Translations under genes and position numbers: made by a program
Shown here: positions 33,465 to 41,600 of the stretch, piece after piece
How the letters are laid out: each line of letters starts with the position of its first letter
Numbering within the stretch: position 1 is the stretch's first letter
The notes under the pieces: generated by a model
The model's input: only the letters and a program-made list of their open reading frames with translations
The model's database searches: none
What the model was told of the DNA's origin: nothing
Assembly (NCBI GenBank): GCA_009911035.1
Contig: QXWO01000047.1
Span: 1 to 48,746 of the forward strand
DNA from: Lachnospiraceae bacterium
GTDB taxonomy: Bacteria > Bacillota > Clostridia > Lachnospirales > Lachnospiraceae
Direction of reading: 5' to 3'
DNA length: 48,746 nucleotides

Positions 33465-33806
33465 TCATTCCGTACCGCCCTCGCTTTCATTTTCGGCATT
33501 GGGGAGAGTGGATTGTGGGGGAGTGGTTTCTCGGCTTTCCGCTTTGATTTTAGAGATAATCTGCTGACACTCCCTTGTCTGCAATGCAACCGACAAGATA
33601 CGGTTTAACTCGCCCTCGTCATAGCGGTAGCAGTCGGGGAAATACTTCACAATGATACCGCCCATGATGTACTTGTGGTGGTTCTCGGCTTTGCGTTTTT
33701 TCTCGTTCTGCTTTTTCTTCTCATTGGCTACACGCTGTTTCGCCTGTTCCAATGCCTGCAATGCTTTTTCTAAATTTCTGCTTGCGTCATTTTTGCTCTC
33801 AATCAT
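33465..33806 (-). CDS. DUF3847-like mobilisation accessory protein
   Basis: 113 residues, ATG 33806 behind GAGGTATCAAG. The first 45 residues form a basic coiled coil (NLEKALQALEQAKQRVANEKKKQNEKKRKAE). A segment HKYIMGGIIVKYFPDC...ELNRILSVAL recalls DUF3847 and MobC-type partners of MobA/MobL relaxases. The Ser/Pro/Glu-rich tail is probably disordered. Position upstream of the oriT-like region and relaxase fits a relaxosome or copy-control accessory protein. Confidence 0.65.
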   Translation of the reverse strand: MIESKNDASRNLEKALQALEQAKQRVANEKKKQNEKKRKAENHHKYIMGGIIVKYFPDCYRYDEGELNRILSVALQTRECQQIISKIKAESRETTPPQSTLPNAENESEGGTE

Positions 33807-33852
33807 CTTGATACCTCATTCTTTCTGTACTGTGTTGATTAGTTTTGGAAAT

Positions 33853-33892
33853 AAAAAAGGTAGCTGATTGTCTGTTAAGATAATCGCTACCT
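33853..33892 (-). terminator. Rho-independent terminator after SdpI-family gene
   Basis: AGGTAGC-T-GATT pairs with AATC-GCTACCT (one bulge), followed on the minus strand by TTTTTTAT. It lies about 65 bases past the stop at 33958. Confidence 0.7.
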
Positions 33893-33957
33893 AAAGGTAA
33901 ACAATATTTAGTTTTCATATCATTTTTCTGTCTTGATTTTTCCCGACAAACTGGAAT

Positions 33958-34344
33958 TTATCTACGAAGCCCTTCTTCTGTAAAAGTTCTTTTTAATGCC
34001 TTCTCTGTCGGGAATATAGAGCCTATCAAAACAGCAATTTGAATAAATGTCAAAATCAAGCCGACAATTCCAATAGCATCATCTGAAGCTCCATAAAATG
34101 GAAGATGAATAATAAGTGACGGAACTAAAATAATCCAGCCAATTCGCCACCAAAGTTTTCCACAGTAATGATGAGCAAAATGCCATGTATCCATATTCTT
34201 CATAGAACGAGAGGTTCTATATCCAATCAGAGAATTTATCTTTTGCGGCGGACGCTTCCACATAAGCCGTCCAATAACTATCATCAGCAACGGAATCATT
34301 AAATCACAGCAAAGCATAAACCACCAAAACCACATTACATTCAC
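33958..34344 (-). CDS. SdpI-family membrane protein
   Basis: 128 residues with about three membrane helices (FWWFMLCCDLMIPLLMIVIG, LWWRIGWIILVPSLIIHLPF, AIGIVGLILTFIQIAVLIGSIF). It has the SdpI motif INSLIGYRTSRSMKNMDTWHFAHHYCGK between the first two. SdpI of Bacillus is an immunity protein and signal receptor against a toxin peptide; family members often stand alone with unknown ligands. It is the last gene of the nested element's cargo, just before a terminator. Confidence 0.75.
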   Translation of the reverse strand: MNVMWFWWFMLCCDLMIPLLMIVIGRLMWKRPPQKINSLIGYRTSRSMKNMDTWHFAHHYCGKLWWRIGWIILVPSLIIHLPFYGASDDAIGIVGLILTFIQIAVLIGSIFPTEKALKRTFTEEGLRR

Positions 34345-34360
34345 CTCTACAATTTGCGAT

Positions 34361-34855
34361 TTATATAATAGATACGATGTAAATAATGCACGAAGATAAA
34401 AGAGAAATCACAACTCCCAGTATAATTCCCTTAATACCGCCTTTAACATGGAATAAATAATTTTTGTATTCTTTATCCATATCTTCTGTTCCAGCTATTC
34501 TTAATTTTTTACTATGACAGAACACGCCAATATCAAGCACAATTACATCAAAGAGATTAACCGCAAGGAATAAGATAAACACATGTAAAAACGCTCTTTG
34601 AAAAGTTTTAGCTCCTGAAAAATAGGCGACTGCTGAAAAAAGTGTAATACATACAAAGACAGCAATGAGTTTCTTTAATATGTGTTTTTTTTCAGTCCTT
34701 TTTATAGAATTTTTATATTCTGGCAAAGACTCTACTCTTTTTCTAATTTCTGGAGGGTAAGACATAATATATTTAACTGGGTCTTTATACTGTGTAGACA
34801 ATACAATTACTGCAAAAATTATACAAGTAATCATACATTCTATTACCAAAAGCAT
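34361..34855 (-). CDS. Hypothetical membrane protein
   Basis: 164 residues from the ATG at 34855, 8 bases after GAGGAG. Four predicted helices: an N-terminal one (LLVIECMITCIIFAVIVL), two in the centre (KLIAVFVCITLFSAVAYF and AFLHVFILFLAVNLFDVIVLD) and one at the end (GIILGVVISLLSSCIIYIVSII). A soluble loop YPPEIRKRVESLPEYKNSIKRTEKKH lies after helix 1. No family is recognised. It is encoded 16 bases upstream of the SdpI-family gene, so the two are probably co-expressed. Confidence 0.65.
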   Translation of the reverse strand: MLLVIECMITCIIFAVIVLSTQYKDPVKYIMSYPPEIRKRVESLPEYKNSIKRTEKKHILKKLIAVFVCITLFSAVAYFSGAKTFQRAFLHVFILFLAVNLFDVIVLDIGVFCHSKKLRIAGTEDMDKEYKNYLFHVKGGIKGIILGVVISLLSSCIIYIVSII

Positions 34856-34910
34856 AGTCACTCTCCTCTGCAAATTCCGGTTTGTTCAATTCTACAACTG
34901 GAATTTGTAT

Positions 34911-35324
34911 TTATACAGGTTTAATCAAATGATGTTCAAAAAAGGTTTCAAAGGTATTCGTAGCACCGCCATGTTCAACGATTTTTCCGTCTATGACTTT
35001 ATCAATATCCACCCCTGTAATTTCCAAAACCTTATTCGTAGGTGTTATTCCAATAAATTTTCCTTTGTGCGTTCCCCTCATAATAAATTCTGAAATAACA
35101 TAATCATCTGCTGCATATTGGCGAATAATTTTCATGGTGTAATCGGGATACGTTTTTTTAAGTGCTACAAGATGTTGCTTCATTCCGTCTATTCCTATGA
35201 AAATTTCTTTTTCGCCAGCTCTCTGCACGCAATCCTCTGATATGTATTTAGAAAGTTCATCAAGTAAATTTTCTGAAACAATTACTTCATAGAAATATTT
35301 TACAATGTCTTTATTCTTCATCAT
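34911..35324 (-). CDS. SnoaL-like (NTF2-fold) protein
   Basis: About 137 residues. Start chosen at the Met pair near 35321-35324 (MMKNKDIVKYFYEVI) because GGAG lies 4-7 bases upstream. SnoaL/ester-cyclase-type pattern: IVKYFYEVIVSENLLDELSKYISEDCVQR, GIDGMKQHLVALKKTYPDYTMKIIRQYAADDYVISEFIMRGTHKGKFIGI and EITGVDIDKVIDGKIVEHGGA. These cover the full single-domain fold that binds small hydrophobic ligands. Substrate and role are unknown. A TATAAT sits near 35357-35362 upstream. Confidence 0.75.
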   Translation of the reverse strand: MMKNKDIVKYFYEVIVSENLLDELSKYISEDCVQRAGEKEIFIGIDGMKQHLVALKKTYPDYTMKIIRQYAADDYVISEFIMRGTHKGKFIGITPTNKVLEITGVDIDKVIDGKIVEHGGATNTFETFFEHHLIKPV

Positions 35325-35404
35325 GCATCTCCACAACTTTCAATTTTTCTTTCACATTATAAAATTATAGCACGAATACAGAGATTTATCCATCAATCTC
35401 GGTG

Positions 35405-35890
35405 CTAAAGTAAATGTATCTCCCCGACCGGGATTTCACGCAGCTCTTTTTTCATCTGGTGCGCAAACCGGATCGTCCTGACCGTGCCGCCTTTTTCCCT
35501 CCCGTCATACACGGCGATCACCCGGTCCGAGTGCTCAACCATGTAGCGGTTCCGGTGGGAATAAACGCTGGGGTGGCATTTCTCCTGCATGACGACAACA
35601 TCCGCACATGCCTCCAGCATTTCATAGGTCCGCCCTTTCTCCATCAGGTTGTCCAGGCGCTTTTGGTAGGGAACAACCGCGATCAGCTCCAGCGCCGGAT
35701 TCGTCTTTTTCTTTTCCAGTACGATCTCTGCAAAATACTGGTCCACGCCGTCCGCAAAGCCGCTCATAAAGCGGGTAAACCCGTCCGCAACGGCAGAATC
35801 AATTTCACGCCGCAGGGCCGCTTTTACATGGTTAATCTCTTTCTGCGGTAAATTCCTGTGCCCGGTGACACAGCATGTCTTTCCTTCCAT
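35405..35890 (-). CDS. SLOG-family protein (YpsA/DUF1273-like)
   Basis: 161 residues from the ATG at 35890, 8 bases after GGAGG; the Met at 35905 overlaps that site. The Rossmann-like SLOG pattern is clear: TCCVTGHRNLP at the start, FMSGFADGVDQYFAEIVLEKK, ELIAVVPYQKRLDNLM, CADVVVMQEKCHPSVYSHRNRYMVEHSDRVIAVYDGREKGGTVRTIRFA. Such proteins are thought to bind nucleotide-type ligands. It stands at the right border of the nested element. Its stop is only bases from the inferred junction, so the very C-terminus may have been altered. Confidence 0.78.
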   Translation of the reverse strand: MEGKTCCVTGHRNLPQKEINHVKAALRREIDSAVADGFTRFMSGFADGVDQYFAEIVLEKKKTNPALELIAVVPYQKRLDNLMEKGRTYEMLEACADVVVMQEKCHPSVYSHRNRYMVEHSDRVIAVYDGREKGGTVRTIRFAHQMKKELREIPVGEIHLL

Positions 35891-35933
35891 CTTCTTTTCC
35901 TCCATCCGATAGTTATTATTCTTTATTTCTCAA

Positions 35934-35965
35934 ATTATAATAGATTTGTTTTAGCGTTTCAACGC
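35934..35965 (-). promoter_or_regulatory. Promoter and palindrome between SLOG and XRE genes
   Basis: On the minus strand TTGAAA (35957-35962), 17 bases, and TATAAT (35934-35939) form a near-consensus promoter for the SLOG gene. The palindrome GCGTTTCAACGC (35954-35965) covers the -35, a likely operator for the divergent XRE regulator. Confidence 0.7.
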
Positions 35966-36039
35966 AAATACCCTTTTTTATTTTGCGAATAAGGACAGGG
36001 TGTAAGGTACAATCTATTACGGAATAGGAGGTAAAGGCA

Positions 36040-36354
36040 ATGTATGAAAATTTCGTCCCGGAACGGCTGGCAAAGCTGCGGACTCAAAAAGGCGTGTCTG
36101 CACGCGATATGTCATTGTCATTGGGACAGGCAAATAACTACATTAACAACATTGAAAACAAAAAGTCCCTTCCCTCCATGCAGTCCTTCCTTTACATCTG
36201 TGAATATCTGGGCGTGACGCCCCAGGAATTTTTTGACGAGGGGAACCCGGCCCCGCAAGCCTTGCAGGAATTTATTGCAGAGGCAAAAAAACTGGATTCC
36301 AGGTCACTTTCTTATATCCTGGGGATTATGAAAGAACTCAATAGCAGAAAATAA
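36040..36354 (+). CDS. XRE-family helix-turn-helix regulator
   Basis: 104 residues, ATG 36040 behind AGGAGGTAAAGGCA. The N-terminal 65 residues form a Cro/C1-type DNA-binding domain (ERLAKLRTQKGVSARDMSLSLGQANNYINNIENKKSLPSMQSFLYICEYLGVTPQEFFDE). A short helical tail probably dimerises. It is the only intact plus-strand gene of the ICE body in this window. It is divergent from the SLOG gene, whose -35 carries a palindrome, so autoregulation and repression of that promoter are likely. A terminator follows directly. Confidence 0.85.
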   Translation: MYENFVPERLAKLRTQKGVSARDMSLSLGQANNYINNIENKKSLPSMQSFLYICEYLGVTPQEFFDEGNPAPQALQEFIAEAKKLDSRSLSYILGIMKELNSRK

Positions 36355-36379
36355 GCGGCCACGGTGCTGGCCGCTTTTT
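36354..36379 (+). terminator. Rho-independent terminator of XRE regulator
   Basis: AGCGGCCA-6 bases-TGGCCGCT forms a perfect 8-bp stem followed by TTTTT, starting right at the stop codon. Confidence 0.9.
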
Positions 36380-36473
36380 GCTGCCTTTCTTTTATTTTAT
36401 CCTGCAATCCCCCCGATATGCCCAATCCCACTACCGGCGATAAGCCAAGAATCACTCCCGGAATGTCACTTTT

Positions 36474-36887
36474 TTATTTTCCTGTACTTCCAAACCCATC
36501 TGTGCCGCGCTGCTCGCCAAGCTCTGTAACAAAATCTGCGATCACAACCGGAGTAATTACAAGCTGGCCCACGCGGGAGCCTTTGGAAAGCTCCTGGGTC
36601 TGGCTGCTTACATTGCTGATGATCGCGTGAATCTCCCCACGGTAGCCGGAATCCACCGGCGGCAGCTCACAGACCAGCCCTTTTACCGCCATGCTGGTGC
36701 GCGGGAATACATAGCCTGCATATCCGTCCGGCACTTCAATCCCAAATCCAAGAGGGACCTTTGCGATCTCGCCCGGCTGCAAAGTACAGTCATAGGGCAT
36801 GTAAACATCCGCGCCGGCATCGTTCCCATGCGGACGGAAAGGGCGGCGGTCCTCCGGCACGCCAAAGTCGATCAATTTGATCTTCAT
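36474..36887 (-). CDS. dut: dUTP diphosphatase
   Basis: 137 residues from the ATG at 36887, behind AAGGAGGCGGCGC. All five trimeric dUTPase motifs are present: DAGADVYMP, PRTSMAVKG, PPVDSGYRGEI with the catalytic Asp, RVGQLVI and the C-terminal RGTDGFGSTG that closes over the substrate. It hydrolyses dUTP to dUMP and pyrophosphate, keeping uracil out of DNA and supplying dUMP to thymidylate synthesis. Its start overlaps the stop of the ThyX-like gene (ATGA), so the two act in one operon and probably one pathway. On a mobile element they could support DNA synthesis after transfer; this is inference. Confidence 0.92.
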   Translation of the reverse strand: MKIKLIDFGVPEDRRPFRPHGNDAGADVYMPYDCTLQPGEIAKVPLGFGIEVPDGYAGYVFPRTSMAVKGLVCELPPVDSGYRGEIHAIISNVSSQTQELSKGSRVGQLVITPVVIADFVTELGEQRGTDGFGSTGK

Positions 36888-37642
36888 GCGCCGCCTCCTT
36901 CCAAAAGCGCCGGATAGTCCGTTTTCAGAATATCCTCCGGCGTCATATCCGCGTCTATTTTTCTGCCGCAGGTCATTTTCCCCTCCAGGCATTTGTCCTG
37001 TTGGCAGAAAGGGCCTGTGAGATCAGGGGCAAACAGCACCGGGCTTAAAGTATAAAGCTCCTGCCAGATTTTCAGGAGCACGATCCGGGTCTCGTCCGTA
37101 TTGCGCTGGCATACCCGCTGGCCGATGATGTGTTTCCACTGATAGGGCGTGGCGCTGATAACCAGCACATTCCGAAGCCCCTGGGGTGTGGCATATCCCG
37201 CCGCGTCATGGCCGACGCCGACATTACATAGCTGCTCATAGCAATCCATGCCCTTGTGACAGCTTTCCAGGTAGAGTGCCCGGACAGAAGCAGGCGCAGC
37301 CAATACTTCGTAGGGTATGGCAAAATCCGCCTGCCCTGCATAATTGCTGTACTGCAAAGACGCGCTCATAAACTTTACTTCGTTCTGGTGCCGGGTGATC
37401 TGCGAAAGGAACCGCCTGCTTGCCCCTACAACGGCAATGGTAATTACCGCAAATTTCTGGACCGTCGGGTGGGGAAGGGCGCTGATGGCCGCCACAGTAT
37501 CATCACTGAACGATTTTTCATAAAGGGCCATCAGATCGTCCATTGTGGCAATCCGGTGGCCCCTCTGGGTGAGCCGGGCGGCAAAGACCATGTTTTTCTC
37601 GGCCTCCCTGGCCGCCTGGCAGTTTAATATTTTTACTTCAAT
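36884..37642 (-). CDS. ThyX-like flavin-dependent thymidylate synthase
   Basis: Family features: NMVFAARLTQRGHR, AVVGASRRFLSQITRHQNEVKFMSASLQYSNY, WKHIIGQRVCQRNTDETRIVLLKIW. The ThyX motif RHR-7x-S is changed: RHQ stands in place of RHR, with SAS/QYS downstream, so FAD/dUMP binding may differ. Translation appears to start at ATT 37642 (IEVKILNCQAAREAEKN) or ATC 37651; the first ATG at 37591 removes ~17 residues of the first strand and has no ribosome-binding site. An AAGGAGGG lies inside the end of the preceding gene. The protein would methylate dUMP to dTMP with methylenetetrahydrofolate, NADPH and FAD. It is paired with dut; whether it is catalytically active is uncertain. Confidence 0.75.
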   Translation of the reverse strand: MEVKILNCQAAREAEKNMVFAARLTQRGHRIATMDDLMALYEKSFSDDTVAAISALPHPTVQKFAVITIAVVGASRRFLSQITRHQNEVKFMSASLQYSNYAGQADFAIPYEVLAAPASVRALYLESCHKGMDCYEQLCNVGVGHDAAGYATPQGLRNVLVISATPYQWKHIIGQRVCQRNTDETRIVLLKIWQELYTLSPVLFAPDLTGPFCQQDKCLEGKMTCGRKIDADMTPEDILKTDYPALLEGGGA

Positions 37643-37964
37643 CCGTCTGATCGGTATGTCCCTCCTTTACAATGGCTTTCAGTAAGAACAGATAGTTGAG
37701 GCTGTCTGTGATCTTTTCATCCCATGTACTTATCCCGTAATCCGTATCATTGTCAAAGCACATGTCATACAGGGAAACGATATGCTTCGCCAGCATCCCG
37801 GCAAGGGCGCGCTCCGGCGTGGTGTGCTGCAAGGCTGCCGCCGCCTTAAAAGCCCCCAGCCGGTCTGTATCGTCCCCGGTATATTCCTTCGTTTTCTTTT
37901 GCAATGTGTCGGCACAGAGCCGCACCTGCTCGTCAAATACGGCATTGACTTCCTGTTGTGTGAT
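37638..37964 (-). CDS. Hypothetical protein upstream of thyX
   Basis: The frame is open from ATC 37964 (ITQQEVNAVFDEQVRLCADTLQ), which lies 7 bases after AAAGGAGGG; GTG 37925 is the first conventional start but has no ribosome-binding site. With the longer form it has 108 residues: helical, LCADTLQKKTKEYTGDDTDRLGAFKAAAALQHTTPERALAGMLAKHIVSLYDMC and DYGISTWDEKITDSLNYLFLLKAIV. The pattern recalls the helical MazG/DUF6378-type nucleotide-associated phage proteins, but I cannot name the family. The stop overlaps thyX, so it belongs to the dut-thyX operon, likely in the same nucleotide pathway. Confidence 0.6.
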   Translation of the reverse strand: MTQQEVNAVFDEQVRLCADTLQKKTKEYTGDDTDRLGAFKAAAALQHTTPERALAGMLAKHIVSLYDMCFDNDTDYGISTWDEKITDSLNYLFLLKAIVKEGHTDQTD

Positions 37965-38068
37965 ATGGCATCCCTCCTTTGAAAAATGGATTGTCCCGAA
38001 TACTGTATAGAAGCCGGGACAGTTTTACTTGAAACAAAATGCGCATTATATTTCTTATCCGCTGCATT

Positions 38069-38551
38069 TCAGGCGCTCGGCAGATAAATCCAGTCGTGCA
38101 TCAGGCACACGCTGGGTTCGTCCTCCCTGGGGACCAGGTGGTAGGTACATTCCCCGTACACGGTCCGCTTGTCCTCGATTTCCATGCCATACGCCTTGTA
38201 GAAGCGGTATTCCAGGTTGGAAATGATACACCGCAGCGTCTGCAGCGCCTCCCGCTGTGAGGTCACGATCAGGTCCCGGTCAATGCTGCGCTTTAAGAAC
38301 AGCAGGGATTTATAAAGCTGTACCTCCGTCCGGTAAGGGCGGTAATCCTCATGCTCCAGCCAGCCGCTAAAGGCCACCGGTCCGCTCTGGATCACGTCAC
38401 GTTCCGGGTGGTAATACTCGTAGCAGTCCAGGTTTGCCGTGTTCAGAAGATAGAGCATTTCCCGGACCTCATTCTCCGGCATATCATAGAACCGCAGAAG
38501 GGAGCGGTACAGATGGACGTAGCCGGGTATCGAAACAATGGTATTCACCAT
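38069..38551 (-). CDS. Hypothetical ICE protein
   Basis: 160 residues, ATG 38551 behind TAGGAGGATTTTTCT. Helical N-terminal half (YVHLYRSLLRFYDMPENEVREMLYLLNTANLDCYEYYHPE) and a mixed second half (YKSLLFLKRSIDRDLIVTSQREALQTLRCIISNLEYRFYKAYGMEIEDKRTVYGECTYHLVP). It is soluble, with no motif that I recognise. It lies between the surface-protein gene and the dut operon on the same strand, with a 27-base hairpin (38574-38600) just upstream of its ribosome-binding site. Confidence 0.6.
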   Translation of the reverse strand: MVNTIVSIPGYVHLYRSLLRFYDMPENEVREMLYLLNTANLDCYEYYHPERDVIQSGPVAFSGWLEHEDYRPYRTEVQLYKSLLFLKRSIDRDLIVTSQREALQTLRCIISNLEYRFYKAYGMEIEDKRTVYGECTYHLVPREDEPSVCLMHDWIYLPSA

Positions 38552-38573
38552 AGAAAAATCCTCCTATATAGCA

Positions 38574-38600
38574 GGTGCGGGAGCAGACAGCCCCCGCACC
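38574..38600 (-). terminator. Hairpin between adhesin-sortase gene and 38551 gene
   Basis: GGTGCGGG-11 bases-CCCGCACC is a perfect 8-bp stem. On the minus strand it is followed by TGCTATATAGGAGG, with no T-run. It is more likely an attenuator or mRNA-processing structure than a full terminator. Confidence 0.45.
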
Positions 38601-38617
38601 GATTTCCAATATTCCTG

Positions 38618-41600
38618 TTAATCGTTTACAGCCGCCAGCTTTCCAATGACGATAAAGCGGCTCTTACCTCCGGGCGTACAGGTGGAAAGGGTCAGCACCT
38701 TGTCACTGGACGTCACCGTAACATCAGTCTCAATGACAGACCGGCCCGCCATTTCAGAAAGCCATGTGGTGTAGGCCCCGTCATCTTTCCAGTTAAGCCT
38801 CCAGGGGGAGGTGTCGCTGCCGGATTCCGCCGGTTTCGCCTCAAATGCGGAGAAAACCTCCATCACATAACCGCCGTCAGGGGTGACAAGGTACATCTGC
38901 GGGTGCCCGTCATAATAGCCCTGTCCGCCATATTCATTCAGCGCGGCGAACATGGAGCCGTCCCGCATGTTGTGGCCGTAGATAATGGTATTGCGGTCTG
39001 AAAAATCCGCCTGATTCTCATAGTCTGCAAACAGGCAGCCCACCTTGTTATAGGTGCCGTCATACAGATGGTGCAGGTAATACTCGTTATTGTCTGTCTG
39101 CGTTACCGGGTAGTTGATGGCCGTATCGGGAAGGCTGAGCCACCCGATGATGTCCGGCCCGTTTTCCCTGAGGGCTTCAAAGTCAACAACAGGGAGGACC
39201 GCACTGGAATCCTCCCTGCCTGTTTCTTCCTCTGCCCCCGGTTCTTCCGGCTCCCCGGCCTGCTCCGGCACTTCCACATGTTCCGCCAGCCCGTCATAAG
39301 TTCCGGCGCTCTCGGCATACTGGCTGAGGTCGCGGACGATCAGGAAACCGCTGCCAAGAGCCAGCAACCCGCAGAGGGAAAGTACCGCAATGCCGGCAGC
39401 CTTTGTCCTGGCGGTATTTCTGCCGTGCTTTCCCTTTTTGAAATAGGCCGCAGCAGACAGCCCGCCGCCGATCACAGACAGCGCCAGGAGCCCGCCATAC
39501 AGGAAGATAAAATTATCGTCCCCGGTCTGCGGTACCGCTTTGCCCGGATTGGACGGTGTGGACGGAGTGGATGGGTTGGACGGTGTTTTCGGATTGTCCG
39601 GGCTGTCCGGCGTTTCCGGTTTCTCCGGTTTTTCATTGAAGAACTGGACCATTGCGGTTTCGTCCGCCTTGACCTCCACCGTGGCAGCGTCGGGGATGAT
39701 ATAGTCCCTGCTTGCCCGGTTGGAGATTTCCGTTACGGTATAAATGCCGACACGCAGCCCCTTGACTTCGATCACGCCGGATTTCGGGGAGGTAAAGGTC
39801 TCACAATAGGAGCCGTCCGCATTCTTGACCTCAAAAGCAAACCCATCCTTGCGCCCGTCACTGGAATCCTTCGTGATCTTCAGGTTCCCGCGGTACGCCT
39901 CATTGGTAAAGCCGCACCCGGCCTCGCTGTTTTCCACAACGGCCACCTGGCCGTCCTCGGTGATCTCAAAATAGTAGGCGTTTTCATCCATCTGGTAGCC
40001 CTCCGGCGCCTTGCTTTCCTTCACAAAATAGCCCTTTGCCAGAAGGTTCTCCGCCGTATGGTAGCCCGCATCCGATTCTTTCAGTGTGCCGATCTTCGTA
40101 TCTTCGGAATCAAATTCCTTATTGCCGTTGGCGTCCTCATACAGATCGAACACCGCGCCGGAGAGGAAACGCAGGAAGGTGTTGTTATCCTTGTCCTTTT
40201 TCTCCACGGAAGAAGGCTCGTCTACCGCTTCGGTTTTCATCACCTGCACGCTGCCCCGGATCAGGGTGTTTTCCACCTTAATCTTTATGCTCTGGCCATC
40301 CACACCGATATAGATATGGTGCTGTTCGGGGCTTACCGTATAAAGCGCCGGAGAGGAAATTTCCTTTACGATCCAGTGGCCGTAAGGGATATTCTCAAAG
40401 ACAAAGCTGCCATCCTCGCCAGTAGTAACGGTAAGCAGCGCATTTTCCCCGGTAAATTCCTCGGTATCAGGCTTAAATAATCCCATGACCGCGCCGGCCA
40501 GCTTCACATCCTCGCCGCCATCCGGGTTTTCGCCGGTTTTCACGCCGTCCACACGCCCGCGTAGCAGGTCATTGGGAACCGCCCCGCCCTCATTTACAAG
40601 AACCTGCACCAGCGCCGCCTCCTGGCCGGCATATTCAAAAACAACCGGATATTCCGTATCAGGGAGGATATAAGCGCTGTTTGTGGTACGCTCCTTCACA
40701 TAGTAGCTGCCAAAAGGCAGGTCGGAGGCAAAGGAAGCGCCATAGCCGCCCGCCTCATTCGGGTCAATGGAAACCACCTCCAGAAGCCCGCCTGCCGGGA
40801 TCACGCTGCCGTCAAGGGCCGTCAGATCAGCGGAAGCATACAGCCCGAAAGAAATGTCTTTGTATTCCTCGTTCATGCCGAGCCCGAAAAGCTCGTCCGT
40901 TTCCAGCGCTTTAGACAGGCTTACCGCCACCTTCTGGCGCTCGTCATAGAGGCCGGCTGCGGCATGTGTCACTTCCACGGTTTCCCCCGCATAAGTAAGC
41001 TCCGCGTATTCCGGCTGGGTGTTTAAGACCATCCCCTCCGGCGCCTGGCGTTCCTCCAGACGGTAACGGCCCAGGTACAAAAGCCCGCTCTGTGCCGTTC
41101 CATCCTCCCCGGTGGTAAGGGTCTCCACGACGGCATCCTTTGCCGCCCTGAGCGTACCGTCGCCGGTATAAATATCTTCATCCGCGATCACGTCATAGAC
41201 TGCGCCCGGAAGCCCCATGACCTCATACACCGGCTGGTACAGGCCGCCGTTCTCCTGGACGGAAGCGAATACCTCGCCGGTCTTGGTAATGGTAAGCTGC
41301 CCCTTCTGCGGCATATTGTGCTGTGTGACCGTGACAACCGACTCGCTGCCGTCAATGGTAAACGGCACCGGCTCACTGGAAAGCACATAACCGTAGGGCG
41401 CCGCCACCTCATACAATTCATAATCTCCGGTGTGCAGAGGCTCCGGCAGCATCAGCCAGCCTTCATCCGAAACATAGAAGGTATCAAGGGTTTCCGGGTT
41501 CGGGTAGTAGATTTCCTGGGTGACAAGTTCCCCGGTGGACAAATCCCTGATCTGGAAGCCGGTGCCCGTCATCGGGATAATATTGCCGGTCTCCGCATCG

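Larger units (their letters stand above)
29043..35404. mobile_element. Nested integrative mobilisable element (Tn4451/Tn4453-like)
   Basis: A block in lower-GC DNA with its own large serine recombinase, small accessory protein, MobA/MobL relaxase, oriT-like hairpins and cargo, but no transfer-channel genes. This is the plan of Tn4451-type mobilisable elements. The left end is set by the break in the topoisomerase gene (about 29042). The right end is set only by the return of ICE-type sequence before the SLOG gene stop at 35405. No convincing end repeats were found, beyond a weak shared TATCCAT near both ends. Confidence 0.65.

Noticed and set aside
29043-35404. Terminal inverted or direct repeats of the nested element
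   Set aside because: Only a weak TATCCAT similarity is present at both sides, not enough to call att sites.
39068-40480. 470-residue plus-strand open frame inside the adhesin-sortase gene
   Set aside because: It lies fully antisense to a gene with clear domains; its composition mirrors the repeat-rich coding strand and no motif is visible.
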